Part shown: in pieces, positions 12,801-38,630 of the stretch
Position numbering within the stretch: the stretch's first letter is position 1
Layout: every line of letters starts with the position of its first letter
Assembly: GCA_003952965.2 (NCBI GenBank)
Contig: CM025850.1
Location: 29,585,374 to 29,649,373 of the forward strand
Direction: 5' to 3'
DNA from: Morella rubra
Lineage: Eukaryota > Streptophyta > Magnoliopsida > Fagales > Myricaceae
DNA: 64,000 nt
Program-made: the position numbers and the translations under genes
The notes under the pieces: model-generated
The model's input: only the letters and a program-made list of their open reading frames with translations
Told to the model about the DNA's origin: nothing
Databases searched by the model: none

Positions 12801-14060
12801 CTATCATCCTTGAAACTTTTACTTATGTTTACTTGCTGTCTTTACCAAAGTGCTAATCATGCCTTCATTGCTCTCTTAATATTTCACTGAAATGCTTTGT
12901 CTTCAACTTGTGGCTGTTGGTACCTCAACTTGATGACCATATCATTGTACATTAGGTTTGGATGAAGGTTTAGTGGGACCTCCTAGAACTCTCACATATG
13001 CCTAACTAAACACTGTTCATGGTACATTCACAGGTTCTTTTGCTAGATGAGGTTACAGTTGACCTGGATGTTGTTGCCAGACTGGACTTACTTGACTTTT
13101 TCAAGGAAGAATGTGATCAGGTTTCACTTGTTTTTATATTATACAGTCAGATGCATGCCCACATCAGATTTTGAAACATGGGGAACACATAAAAATAGGG
13201 AGACACGCTGTATATTCTAAACACACCAGTAAATGATATGGTGGGGAATCGTCTTATTGATTATGCAAGCCACATTTTGAAAATATTTCCTGCTTTAACT
13301 TAAAGGCATGTTTGCAAACCAAAATTTTGATCAAAATTTCTCTTCATTTCAAAATTTTGGTTTGTAAACATAACTAACTCAAAATTTTGATCAAATAAAA
13401 GAACTTCAAATAATCTCTCTCTCCTCGTCAAATCATCTATTTCCAATACAATTAACATAAAAACCAAAATTTTGATCAAATCAAATAACTTCAAAATAAT
13501 CTCTCTCCTCGTCAAATCATCTATTTCCAATACAATTAACATAAAAAAATTCACTCAAATCATATCTTTCTTTCACTTTTTCACCAACTTTTATAAAATT
13601 CTACTTTTTCACTATTTTCTCTCAAAATCCAAATTGAACTCTAATCTACCTCATTTTTTATAACATTCCCAAAATTTTCATAAAATTTTGGTTTGCGAAC
13701 ATGTGCTCATGTTAATAACATGCTATTTATCCAGATATTCAATCAGTGATAATATTGTCATATTTTCCATAGAGAGGAGCGACAATAGTATATGCAACCC
13801 ATATCTTTGATGGTCTGGAGACATGGGCAACACATTTGGCATACATCCAAGATGGTGAGTTGAAGAGGGAACAGAAGATATCAGAGGTAAATGAGTTGAA
13901 GAACTCAGCAAATTTGCTTTCGGTTGTTGAGTCTTGGCTCCGAACTGAAACCAAGTGTGAGAAGAAGAAACACATTAACCCTCCTGCCCAAATCCAGAAG
14001 ACCTCTTCTTCTGGTACTTCTCCTTTTATGTCATCCAGACACATGGCATACTACCGCTAA
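9875..14060 (+). CDS. ABCI20: Soluble ABC ATPase, ABCI20/ABCI21 type
   Basis: A single nucleotide-binding domain protein of plant subfamily ABCI without membrane segments. Exons are 9875-10052, 10380-10540, 12300-12351, 12592-12728, 13034-13120 and 13773-14060, all phases closing to 300 residues. Walker A GANGSGKT is at residues 55-62, with intron 1 splitting Gly60. The signature is VSDGQ (157-161) instead of LSGGQ, as is usual in this group. Walker B is LLLDE (178-182), the D-loop follows, and the switch His is 215 in VYATHIFDG. The conserved C-terminus ends SSRHMAYYR. In Arabidopsis the related ABCI19/20/21 proteins are reported to associate at the ER and affect cytokinin responses. The exact substrate is not evident here. 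The symbol is by family resemblance; ABCI21 is equally possible. Introns 2 and 5 carry mobile elements. Confidence 0.93.
11517..12113. mobile_element. hAT-like non-autonomous element in ABC intron 2
   Basis: About 597 bp flanked on both sides by TATATAGAGA (11507-11516 and 12114-12123), a possible target-site duplication whose last 8 bp would fit hAT. Ends are CACAGGCGGAACCAG and, in reverse complement, GTGGCGTAACCAG, an imperfect terminal repeat. The + strand around 11775-11928 translates as a degraded frame containing [11 protein letters not shown] and IILQYFQK, possibly a remnant of the N-terminal region of a hAT transposase. No intact transposase remains. Confidence 0.55.
13304..13706. 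mobile_element. MITE with internal tandem duplication in ABC intron 5
   Basis: A terminal inverted repeat of about 26 bp: GGCATGTTTGCAAACC at the left, GCACATGTTCGCAAACC as reverse complement at the right, both continuing into AAAATTTT. Inside, a segment starting at 13381 is repeated at 13466 (period about 85 bp, few differences). It is AT-rich and non-coding. Confidence 0.65.
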
Positions 14061-16395
14061 TCTTTCTGAAGTTATTTCTTATTGTTTTGAGAAAAATAAA
14101 CTTTTGAAGAGAGTTGATAGGAAGTCGACTTCAAAGTAAAATGTACAAGAAATAGGAGAAAAGCTTTAACTGATGTGTCAATGTTACTTGCAAAAGAAAG
14201 GAAGTCTCAAGGTTCGTCAATGCTGTTCTACACTTGTACTATGTTTGTTCGCATGGGTGATAGTAGTACATTTCATTAGCTCTTGCTGGAAATTGAGGAG
14301 GGCAGTGAATTGCCAGCTCTTGGATTTGTCGGCAACATGGGGACGCCATAATGTTCCAGTACTGTCTGATAACGATGTAGTAGCCTCTTATGCTATTTTC
14401 ATTGACCAAGGCCTACGTTCTGCTGTATTGAGACTTTGCTGTAACATGTTGACATCATTATCCGACAAAAGTTATTTTCCTGTTTCATTTATTTGTGCTG
14501 ACGAAAGGAAAACTTGTTTTGTTGAAGCAAAGGGTCTTGATGAGAATGGGGGGCTTGTATGCCTTTACTAGATGTCCCTTGTTTTAATACCTGCTTTCTT
14601 CTTTTACTCACCTTTGCTGCACCTTGCCCTCCTATTCCATCTGATTTAAGCTTAAGTTTTGAAAGGTAAGTATATTTCAAGCCCTGCCTGGACATCATTT
14701 AACCTCAATACATTAATTGTCATTCTGAAAAATCCCTGCTGTCTTGCTTTTTGTTGGAACTCAACTCTGGACATTCCTATCCTCCCCCCTAGGATTGTTT
14801 CCCTCCCTCTGTGATTGTCAAGGTTGCTCATAAACACTCACCCGAACAACAAAACATTGTGAGAGCGAGAGCAGCAAAACCTGAAGTTGTAGAATTGAAG
14901 GCACTGCGACCATGATCACAAGCATACCCACAGAAAGGTTTTGGAAGGAACTCAAGGTATCTCTTTTCTGTTGCTTATTTATTGAAGTCACACTCTGATG
15001 GCTATGCTCCTCCAACCAAACCCGTCTATGCAACCACCCCTATGGCGGACAGCAACACTTTCCCATTGCACTCTACTCTTAACAAGTTGTCTTATCACAT
15101 GGTGCTGGCCTTGGGTCTCTATTATGGGACCCTTTTGCCACAAAACAGAAGATAACATCACAAATATCCCAAAACCATCACCAACCAATGAGCTTAAACT
15201 GACAGAATCCCAATCTCATTGCCTTGTTTCCTTCTGGGATATAACTCTTTGTTGCTTGTTGGTAGATTTGAGTGACAAGCTTGTTATACGGGAACGGTTG
15301 CAATTTTTGTTGTTAAATATTTATTTTTGGTTTATTTAATTCTCAATAGTTACTCTTGTTGTTATATTTGATTCTCAAATGGTTTTACTGAGTGCTGAAA
15401 TGAACTCTCCATTGGCCACATTATGCCCTCATTGCAAGAAACCGCCTAAATTGGTGTTGTTGTGGTCTGACCTTTTCTAGTGGTCCTCATGAGGAGGGAC
15501 CGTTTCGCTTGGGGAGTTTGTTTAATGGGTTTTAACTTGGTTAGAAGGGGGGAAAAGGGTTATTAAGTCTATTTACCTATGAAAATAAAGAAAAAGGGAA
15601 AAATTAAGCAAATTAGTTTAATAGAAATCTAAAAAACCCGCAAAGGTGCAAAATAATGCAGAATTGTGCAGTGATCATTTTAATTTTATTTACCATAAAA
15701 GCTCAAAATGGATGCTATAAATAATAGTTTCTTATGTAGCATATTTTTCTTGAAAAAAAAAAGAGGAAAGTTAATTAATTATAATATTTTCATATGAGTT
15801 TAATGATAATAACTCTAGTTAAATGGTTGCAAAAGAAGAAAAAAAAGGGAGTTATTTTGCTTCTTCTTTTTTGGTATAAGTAATTATTTGGCTTCTTGGG
15901 TTTGTATTTTATTGATCTATTATTGATCAGAATTAGTATATTTCAACGAAAAGCTTACAAAGTAATATTTTCCATTCTTTTAAATACTGTAATTAAATGT
16001 TTTAATGGAAAATTTTAACCAGTAATTTTTTCCGAGTGGAAAGACCAAAAAATTTCCTCATGACTTGCTTTTAAATCGTAAAAGAAAAGCGAAAAACATA
16101 TTTTAAATTTCGGCGTTTGTTAGAGAGAGAGAGAGAACGAGGATTGGGTCAAAAGTGGTGCGCAATACGCCCCCAGCGCAACTTAAGAACTCGCAGAGCC
16201 CCCCAGTGAATCCTTTCGGAATCGATTTGTCGCGAGATCCGACACAACGACTAATTTCCTTTTATGGCTATAAGATCAAAAGAATAAAAGACGAAACGAA
16301 AACAATTAAAAAAAATATAAGGAAAAAAAACATTAAAAAAATAAAAATGGGAAGGAAAAGAAAAAGGAAAGGAAAAAAATGGTGAACACGGAAAA
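14061..16395. other. Intergenic, ABC gene to NDR kinase gene
   Basis: The first few hundred bases are probably the ABC 3' untranslated region. An open frame at 14173-14571 (132 codons) shows no known domain and I do not call it. Sequence is moderately GC-rich to about 15550, then AT-rich. An (AG)n stretch at 16122-16138 and GC-richer DNA at 16130-16250 lead into the next promoter. Confidence 0.4.
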
Positions 16396-16405
16396 GGTAT
16401 ATAAT
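16396..16405 (+). promoter_or_regulatory. Putative TATA element of the NDR kinase gene
   Basis: GGTATATAAT lies just upstream of a CT-rich leader (about 16440-16475, CTCTCCCTCTCTCT), as is common in plant core promoters. Confidence 0.4.
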
Positions 16406-16540
16406 GAAGCTCGGAGCCTAGCCAAGCCAATCCTAGAATGCCGGAGTGACTCTCAATTCTCTCCCTCTCTCTAGGTTTTCGTCGCGGCATTACCATATAT
16501 TTCTTCGTCTTTTGGACTGCTTTGACGATTTAGTTACGTG

Positions 16541-16905
16541 GTAAGGCGAATTCTCAGCCCCTCTGTTTTTCGTTTTCCTTTTTTGCCTTTTCTTGATTTG
16601 TTGAATAATTTGATTTTCTAACTTTTGGAATCTAATTTATGGTGGAAATGTACGAAACCAAGGTATTGTGCGGAAATCCATGCATAGTTCGTTTTCTGAA
16701 ATCAAGTATCCGAAGGAAGTGAAGCCTAGTTCTTCTGTAGTCCGATGAATTTGAGTTATGTTTTTGGTAGTTAACGGAGAAGAGTAATAGGAGAATTACG
16801 TAAAACTTTTGCTTCTTTTAATGCTTGCGATTCCGACTATTTCATTTTCTTTCATATTAACTGTTAGTTTCTGATTTTTGGTTCATGATGTCTTTAATAA
16901 TGCAG
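16541..16905 (+). other. Probable intron in the NDR 5' untranslated region
   Basis: Donor ACGTG/GTAAGG at 16541 and acceptor AATGCAG at about 16905 would join a CT-rich leader exon to the exon holding the ATG at 17060. Other acceptors up to about 17020 are possible. Transcript data would settle it. Confidence 0.35.
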
Positions 16906-17059
16906 ATTGCGTGACATACAATTGTTTTTTTCTATTTGGATTTGGGGACAAGTAGTTTGGGCGGTTTTGGGGGGCAGATTCGGTTTTTGGGTGGCAAATA
17001 TTATGTAGAGGGATGGTCTATAGGAGTTATCGGTAGCCATTGGGCCTGAAGCGAAGGAA

Positions 17060-24073
<7,014 letters not shown>

Positions 24074-25509
24074 CCCAGCCATTCTCTACACGGTCAGATA
24101 GACAAGGATCTTCAGCTCACAAGTCTGCCTGTTTTGACTTCCAAGTAATTAGGTGTAATCAAGGGTAGACTTATCAGCATGAAATTGACTTTTCTCCGAA
24201 AACTGAAGCTTTTTTTTTCTGTTTCCTAGGCTCCGATAAATGAAGCATGAAGTGCAAAGAAAGATTTCTGATTTTGAAGCAACTAGTAACCTTTGACGCT
24301 GCTTGGAAAAGATTCCTGGAAGTTTTTCTGTTACGAAAGATCGAGTAAAACTGAGGAGTAAATACTTAATTCATATGGTACTAACATGTATTTCGTCATT
24401 CTTTTGTTGTCAATCTGCTGAATGTTGTACAAAGACACTCCAACTCCTTACCATGTATATTGGCAATTTATTGGGTTAAAGTGGTAAGAACGCATATTCT
24501 TTTTCGTGTACCAGGTGTTTGATCTTATGATTTTTCAGATTATTTTGTGTTGGATGCCTGAATCTGCTACGTGATGATATATGGGGATCAGGTTTGTTTT
24601 CTTCAAAAAGAAGTCTTAGTTAGTCCCATTTGGATTGCATAGTATGTTATCAAATTCCCTCTCTTAAGAAGAAATTGGCTGTCGGTAAGACCATTTCCTG
24701 CAAATACAAAGATTTGATTGAGATTATTTGGTCTTTGTTCCCAGTAATTACGCTACGCTTGGGCATGGTAAGAGCTCTTTATATTGGGTAAACATGGTTA
24801 AGCTTGATTTTTGAAATTCGATGAATAAACAAGCAAAATTTCTTTAAGCGTAACATTACCTTTATTAGGGTTGCAGACATGAACACTTGGTAAGCTTACC
24901 TAAGCTCCAACTTTAAGCCGGAAAGCTCAGAGGAAAAGATGCCTAGGAGTACCAAAGTTAAGAAAACTTGTGTAGTGAATGAGGAATATTACGTTCCTTC
25001 GTCATAATACATCTTAGGATAAAGAAGTTAATGTTAAGAAAACTTGAGAAAGTGAGTCTTTTAATTGTCCAGCGAACGAGGAAAGAGATTCAAGAGATTG
25101 CAGTCATTGAACACTTTTATTTGCGCCAGTATCGTCCAGTTGATACGACTCACTAATTCAATAACTCAAAGGTCAGGAATTCAAGTTAAGACATAAGTTG
25201 AAATTGCTTGTGGAAGTAAAGCTTAACTTTGGACATAGTGGATGGACTAAGATTGACTGATGGTCTTGTTGGTACTATAGTGACGGGTTCGCCCAGTATG
25301 CAGTAATTATAGTTCAAACTAGACATTTTACTGCAGGAGAGTGCTCCTATAGTCATACACAGAGATGGTTGTTGCCTTGTTGCCCCTTCCTTTTTTGCTT
25401 AGCCAAAAAAAAAAAAAAATGTTTATCTGCAACTAAAACTGCACGTTCTTTTTCTCTAAAAAATAAAAATAACTGCAGACAAGTTGCGCTTTGACAGTTC
25501 TGACAAACA
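24074..25509. other. NDR 3' untranslated region and intergenic DNA
   Basis: Position 24074 to about 24480 reads like a 3' untranslated region (GTATATTGGCAATTTATTGGG near its end). No gene or repeat with clear ends is recognised beyond it. Confidence 0.4.
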
Positions 25510-25707
25510 ATGTTGTCGTGGAAAGTACATGAAGCAGTACTACTCCTTGAAGAGGTCAGAAGCGACTTTGACAACATTGGCATCGAGCTTCATGATCTGG
25601 TGCTTAAAAAGTTTGTTGGATGGTTGCAATTGAAGCTATTGAAAACCATCAGAACTTCAGAAGTAGATTATGATCCGGCCATGGCGCTCGACTTTGAATT
25701 CGATTGA
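25510..25707 (+). other. Small open frame, unknown, possible gene fragment
   Basis: A 65-codon frame with mixed, protein-like composition (ELHDLVLKKFVGWLQLKLLK, then VDYDPAMALDFEFD). I do not recognise a family. No clear promoter or splice partners are visible and it lies next to MITEs. It could be an exon remnant of a decayed gene or chance. Confidence 0.2.
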
Positions 25708-25921
25708 CTAGGAACAGCATCTTCCTCTTGTTCTTTTGCCTCAAACAAGAGTATAAGAGGAAGATGTCAATCAGAACGAGAAAAGAAAACAGAAAAAGGA
25801 GGTAGAAAAATAGTAGGTATCTAAGGCGCTGACAGAAGTTACTCCCGCGAAGCAAACAGTCACTAATAGCAGAAAAGAAACGTGGTAGGAAAAGCAGGGT
25901 GTTATAACATTAGGTTATAAC

Positions 25922-26110
25922 GGGGAGTTTGTTTGCCCAATTTATTGAGGCTCAAAATTTCCACCACATCAAACACATTTCACAAATTCCAATAAACTTT
26001 ACACTTTTACACATACACTTCACACTTTTCACAAACCCCAATAAACTTCAACATTCAAAAAATTTCAAAATTTTAGAAATATTCTTCAAAATTTCGTAAA
26101 CAAACGCCCT
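25922..26110. mobile_element. MITE-like element
   Basis: About 190 bp. Left end GGGGAGTTTGTTTGCCC, right end in reverse complement AGGGCGTTTGTTTACG. The interior has A/C-rich repeats such as CACAAATTCCAATAAACTT and CACAAACCCCAATAAACTT. It is related in end sequence and interior motifs to the CHR8-intron element. Confidence 0.55.
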
Positions 26111-26345
26111 GTCACTTCAGGGAAAAAGGGAACATTCTGGTTGGTCCTATACCACGAAATGATCTTCACCTTGGCTTTCACAAGTTATGTTCCTCTCCAA
26201 CAGGTTACAGCTTTCAAGTACTGCGCATGTGAAGCATGTGATGAGGCTGCAGCTTGGACCTAGTTGGTAGGGGACATGAAGAGTGTATGTCACGAAAATA
26301 TAGCTTGTTTCTTCCTCTTCTCCTTCTAATTTTCTCTTCTAAACA

Positions 26346-26569
26346 GGACATGTTCGTTTGGCTAAAAAAATTAGAATTAGAATTCAATTTTTTAAACTTA
26401 CAATCCTAACATTACTCTTATGCATATACCAATACAACTCAATATTATATTTTTTACAAACATCAACATATATCAACAATTTCTACACGCATGTCAATAA
26501 AATTTAACATCACTAAATATTCACACTATATTTAAAATCATTAAAATTTTCTCAAAATGAACACGTTAT
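26346..26569. mobile_element. MITE-like element
   Basis: About 220 bp, AT-rich. Left end GGACATGTTCGTTTGG, right end in reverse complement ATAACGTGTTCATTTTGAG, giving a short imperfect terminal inverted repeat. Non-coding. Confidence 0.4.
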
Positions 26570-26574
26570 AAAAG

Positions 26575-26790
26575 GCATAGTCCACCGGGAGAGCTACCCT
26601 GCTGGCTATACCCTCCTTACAAGATAGCTTCATTTGAGAGGAGCACACGAACCCAACTGCACAAATCCGCATGCGGTAAGTCTAAGATTTGCTTGGTGAC
26701 AGCGCGACTCGAACTCACACCCTACAGTGTTTGATAGATACCGTTCATCAAACACTTGGAGGCCTTGCCCACAAACCACCAAGCTAGGGT
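26575..26790 (-). mobile_element. Possible tRNA-derived SINE
   Basis: On the - strand an A-box-like TAGCTTGGTGG (26786-26776) is followed by a B-box GTTCGAGTC (26714-26706) and then a tRNA-unrelated body toward 26575. No cloverleaf or clear tail is visible, so it is not a functional tRNA. The boundaries are approximate. Confidence 0.35.
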
Positions 26791-27356
26791 CCAAAGGGCA
26801 ATATGAGAAGAAGAAGTCTCTAATTAACCTGTCTTCTCCCTTAATTCCTTTCCTCCATTCCCTCTAATCTACCCTTTAACATCCTGTCCCACATGAACTC
26901 CAATTATTATCGTGAGCAGATAGATCACCCTAGGCCCTAGCTGAATGGATCTCAAAGAACTCCAAACGACACACAATTCAAGCTTAGGATTCTTTTGGCC
27001 AGTCCTCTGTAGATTCCGTACGATCGATGGGGGACCAAATAAATCTCAATGAATCTTGAAAGGCCCGGTAGAATAATGAATGTATTAGAAGCTAAGATAG
27101 TTAACGACAAATCAACACAGTACGACTTAGGAGTCGGCAGCGATATATTGGTGGGATAATTAAAGTGTAGCGTAAAAAAGGAAAAAGAACGAGGAAGAAG
27201 AATAGGGGGGGAACATAGAGAAACAGTTAAGTTCAGCAGAACCGTGCATTGGCAGCAAGCAGAGTTTACCGTAAATTCATGCCAAAAAAGGAAGAAAACA
27301 GTCATTTCATTTCTGATCACTAATCATGCATGGTAGAAGTTCTACCACATCTAACA

Positions 27357-27379
27357 TATATATATATATATATATATAT
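27357..27379. repeat. (TA)n microsatellite
   Basis: About eleven TA units immediately before a hAT-like element. TA units also follow that element, which hides any target-site duplication. Confidence 0.9.
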
Positions 27380-27380
27380 G

Positions 27381-27564
27381 CAGAGGCGAAGCCAAGGGAG
27401 GCTGGTGGAGGCCATGACCTCTTCAACCCTCCAAAAGCTGCTAAAAAATAGTATATTTTTACTCTTTTTTAATGGATTTTTGAAAAAAATTTATGTTTTT
27501 AGCCCCTGAAAAATATTTTTCATATAATTGACTTCTTCAATAGTTAATTCCTGACTTCGTCCCT
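27381..27564. mobile_element. Short hAT-like element
   Basis: About 184 bp. Left end CAGAGGCGAAGCCAAGGG, right end in reverse complement TAGGGACGAAGTCAGG, typical of plant hAT-derived non-autonomous elements. Flanks are TATATATA on both sides. It is not closely related internally to the element at 11517-12113. Confidence 0.45.
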
Positions 27565-29130
27565 ATATATATAATTTTGTCACAAGTTAAACTAGAAAAA
27601 CGCGCATCAATAAAGGGATTTATTATTGGTCATTGAAGCAAGACAAAAAAAAAAATTGGTGCAAGTCAAATTTGATGCAAGTTAACCCATTTGACACGCA
27701 AAAATTGACTGTTTATGGCTGACCATGAGACCGCCTTTGAGATCTTTGAAAGCTTTACTAATTTTATGACTAATCATCATGGTGTGGACAATTTATTATG
27801 TTATTAGACAAGCAAGTTGTGGAAACACTTGGGAGTAGAGAGAAAGGAACTTCGTGGAAGTAGTCTACAAGGGAGACATTTGTGAAATTCGTATAAATTA
27901 AGTTTGTTCTACCCATAAAGGTTCGTGTCATCGTCATTATCATCATCCTAAGCTAAGGGATAAGATTCCTTTATTTCTCTTTATCTTCCTTCTTATCCTT
28001 CCAAAATTATAAAACAATTCAATACATTTTGCCAAGTAAATTCAGATGATATAAATTAATAGTTCTCATTATTGGCAAGTAAAGCTTAATATGAATCATT
28101 GGGTGGTGAGTTCCTATGCTACTTACTTCATTGGTGGTAACGGAATTTTCATATAAATCATCCGGGACCAAAGTGTAAGATAGAGCCTTAAATTTGACTT
28201 TTACTATTAACAAAAGCAAACTCCTTAAAATTCTTACCTTAATTAATCTTAAAGAAGTTGGTACCTCTTACCCCGGTGGTCTTTTCGAGAAATGTACCCT
28301 GAACGATTTTTTCATAGCTCAAGTGTCTGTCTTTGTTATGTGGGATCGATTCAATTATCTAGAATTTAAATCGTTGCATTTTCTCATTATATTAGAACCT
28401 TTCGAGCACGATGTACAAAAATTAAGTGCAACGAATTTCCCTAATTACTTAAAAAAAAAAGTCTTTTTAATTTTCAACCTCCCTAGCTCACCTTTTATCC
28501 TCAAAATTATTGTAATTCTCTTGTCTTCTCCCCTACTCATCTCCCTTCTCCCTTATGGCTCCACAATCTCATCTATCCTTTCATGTACACTACCATCACC
28601 ATCACCATCACCATTATCACCTCCATCCTCTATCTCCACTTCCCTAAACTAACATCACCATTTTCATCCACCATCACTTCTCCTACTTCCTCTTTCTGAC
28701 CTCATCACCTTTCTTTCCCTCCTCCCACCACATAGCATGTCACCATGAAACCACCTATCCCTTCCTCCATTCAAACTCCTTTCCACCACTCCTCCCTCCC
28801 TTTCCCCACCTACTTCTAGAATTACCAAATTATTAGGACTTTCTGAACTTTAATATCAAGTGTCAAATGTCTAACCGGATATTGAGGAATTTTTTTTTTT
28901 TTTTTTTTAATCTAACAAAAAAGTTGTTTTTAGAATCTAAAAACCAAAAGGGTAAAAAGAAAATGCAAGCTATTCTAAGAGAGAAAGAGGCTGGCACGTT
29001 TCATAATAAACAATCTGGATTTGACAGCCCAAACGTGTTTGGCAGGCAGCGGAGCGAGAAGGCCTCGGCTAACCCCTCGTATTCTTCGAATCTAAACTAG
29101 TAATAACCAAACCGAAAGACACACAGAGAC
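27565..29130. other. Intergenic DNA upstream of the CK1 gene
   Basis: No gene is recognised. A pyrimidine-rich stretch with CCATCACCATCACCATCACC lies at 28590-28613. A T run is at 28891-28908. Open frames here look like chance. Confidence 0.4.
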
Positions 29131-29889
29131 ACAAAAACAAAACCAAAAAAGTGTTTTTAAAAAACACCGAAAAAACCGGGGAAAAAGAAGAAGGAACAAA
29201 TACTCTAGGCAATCTCCACCTGCTTTTCTTCCCATCCCTTTCTCCCTCTTCGTCTCTCTCTATCTTCGTCACATCACTTTCCCAATCTCCACCAAAAATC
29301 TGGAGACAAGCGGAGGACATCATCTTGTATTTCCTCTCTGATCCCGACAATCTTTGCCGATTGCATCATTATTTGCAGTACCGAAAATTTCTATCTTTGT
29401 TGCACTCCAAAATTGAGTTCCGTTTTTCATCGGTTTTCTGGTCAATGCGGATAGTAGATTTTTGTTGTTATTAGGGTTTCTCGTTGAGGTTATGCGATTT
29501 TGGTATCAAAATATGTAGTTGGAGGAGGTGGAATTTGATTTTGAGATAATAATACCATCCTCATTGTTTGGGGCTGTGTATAATTTTTCTCCATTTTGTT
29601 TTATTTTTCGGCCTCGCCTCCTGGGGTTTGATTCTATTTACTTGGCGTTGATTTGATGCGTAGACTTGGATAATCTTCCATTATTTTTCTCTGAATTATT
29701 AGACAAAGCAAGGATTTTCTTTTTTTAAAAATCCTTGGGCTTGTGAATTTGATAAATCTGCCTTGATTTGGGGGTCATTGCTTGGTGGGTATTGGATTAG
29801 AGCATAAATAAATAGTCGTTTGGGCACAAAATTGAGTGGAATTAGCAATTTCGAGCTTCCGGGCGCACTTGTGTTGAAGAAATTTGACA
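29131..29889 (+). promoter_or_regulatory. Likely leader region of the CK1 gene
   Basis: A CT-rich stretch at 29215-29300 and an ATTAGGGTTTCTCG motif at 29470-29483 are typical of plant 5' untranslated regions. The leader probably contains an intron, but I cannot fix its ends. Confidence 0.35.
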
Positions 29890-37183
<7,294 letters not shown>

Positions 37184-38630
37184 CCAAGTGTTGTGTGTTA
37201 GTAAGAAGTTATTTGTGATGCCTTCAATGGAATATATACTTCTGATATTTGGCAGAAGGTTTTTTTTTATAGTTGTTTCCACTCTTGTACATGGAGATCA
37301 CTTAATCGCGGGCATAACACGCCCATACCACGCTCTCTTGTGTCAAAGTTCTTGGACTTCCACATCCCCTTTGCACCAACCTTAAGTTTTCCGACCATTG
37401 TAACGTGTTTCGAGACTTCCCATGAATGGAAATTCGTTCTGAGAAACTTTTCAGTTTCATGTCTCCTGACTGGCTGTGATAGAACACTTTTTGTTTGATT
37501 ATCCTCTTGCCTCACTTTGAGATCAACACCCTTTATTGGTATGGACACTGACTGGAAAGCGTGGACTCCTGTCATTTGTTGTTCCAATGACGAGCGTTTT
37601 TTATGTAGACCAAAATTTTCCTATGATTTGTTGGAACAAGAGAGGCCCCATTAATTGGGAGCTAGTGTTTATGGCTACGGAGAGTGACTGACTCTCGCAG
37701 GTGGAGTGAGGAAGAGCTCTCTCTCTCTATAGTAACTCTTTGGCAGCAGAAGTATAGAGATCTTTTCTCAATTCGCTGTCCGAATTAGATGGTCTAATTT
37801 GAAAAAAGATAAACAGTATATGGATCTCAAGGTGGGGTCTACATTGCTTGGTAATTGATAATATAAATGCTGTAAAATCTATATGTTGTTTCTATCTTTC
37901 TCTGAATAGGATGTCCAATTCGGACAGCAAATTAGAGAAAAGATCGTGACCTGAGTATAACTTTTGTTTGACCAGCGTAATCTTGTTTTGTTGAATATAA
38001 TCTTCGCTTGATGACGGGTTCTGCATTCTTCAAAGAAACTTGTAATGTGTTTAGCTTATTCTGGATGGTTCGCAGGCAATAGCAGCAGTGGAACACTCCG
38101 AAAATTGTATTGAAAAAATCTGATGTCATCATCCCAAATGGTGGGAGTTATATTTTACTAGTTCAATCGCTAGATGAGATACCAATGAAGTAGTTTTAAC
38201 ACATTTAAAGCTAGTTGTCTAGATGAAATGGCAGGATTTATTAAACGCATGAAAGTCTCCTCCCAAAAACCAAGCATCGTTAGATGAGACCGCTATATCT
38301 TTTCATTCATCATCCCACAACAAAGGGCGATCAGCGATGCTGCATTTGGCATAGAGCCTAAGAAGGGTAAATGCAGTATATATCAGCCTTGGGAGGGAAA
38401 GAAATGAGGTCAAGATGATAATGAGGGATGATGGATAACCTCTATTTTAAATTTGCAGTAGCATTGCACATGATACACAGATCACAACATTGAAAACTTC
38501 ATCCCCAAATGAAATAAGATCGCATGCTCAAATGATTGGCATCTTAGGGGAACGAAAAATATCTACAGTTGAACGAGAACGACCTCGCGGATATTTATCA
38601 ACCCAAGAAGTTCAGCTTCTAGTCTTCAGC
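37184..38630. other. CK1 3' end and intergenic DNA; tail-to-tail with the VPS2-like gene
   Basis: The CK1 and VPS2-like genes converge here. About 37184-37700 is probably the CK1 3' untranslated region and flank. A MITE lies at 37759-37945, and the rest shows no gene. Confidence 0.45.
37759..37945. mobile_element. 187-bp MITE
   Basis: A long terminal inverted repeat: GATCTTTTCTCAATTCGCTG at the left, GATCTTTTCTCTAATTTGCT as reverse complement at the right, both continuing GTCCGAATT. About 30 bp pair with few mismatches. Non-coding interior. Confidence 0.7.

Noticed and set aside
14173..14571. 132-codon open frame downstream of the ABC gene
   Set aside because: No recognisable domain, Cys-rich chance-like composition, no promoter or splice support. 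Probably 3' flank.
26700..26790. A tRNA gene
   Set aside because: Only A- and B-box-like motifs are present. No cloverleaf with matching stems can be drawn, so a SINE relic is more likely.
28590..28615. CATCACCATCACC repeat as a His-tag-like or coding repeat
   Set aside because: A short simple repeat in pyrimidine-rich intergenic DNA with no coding context.
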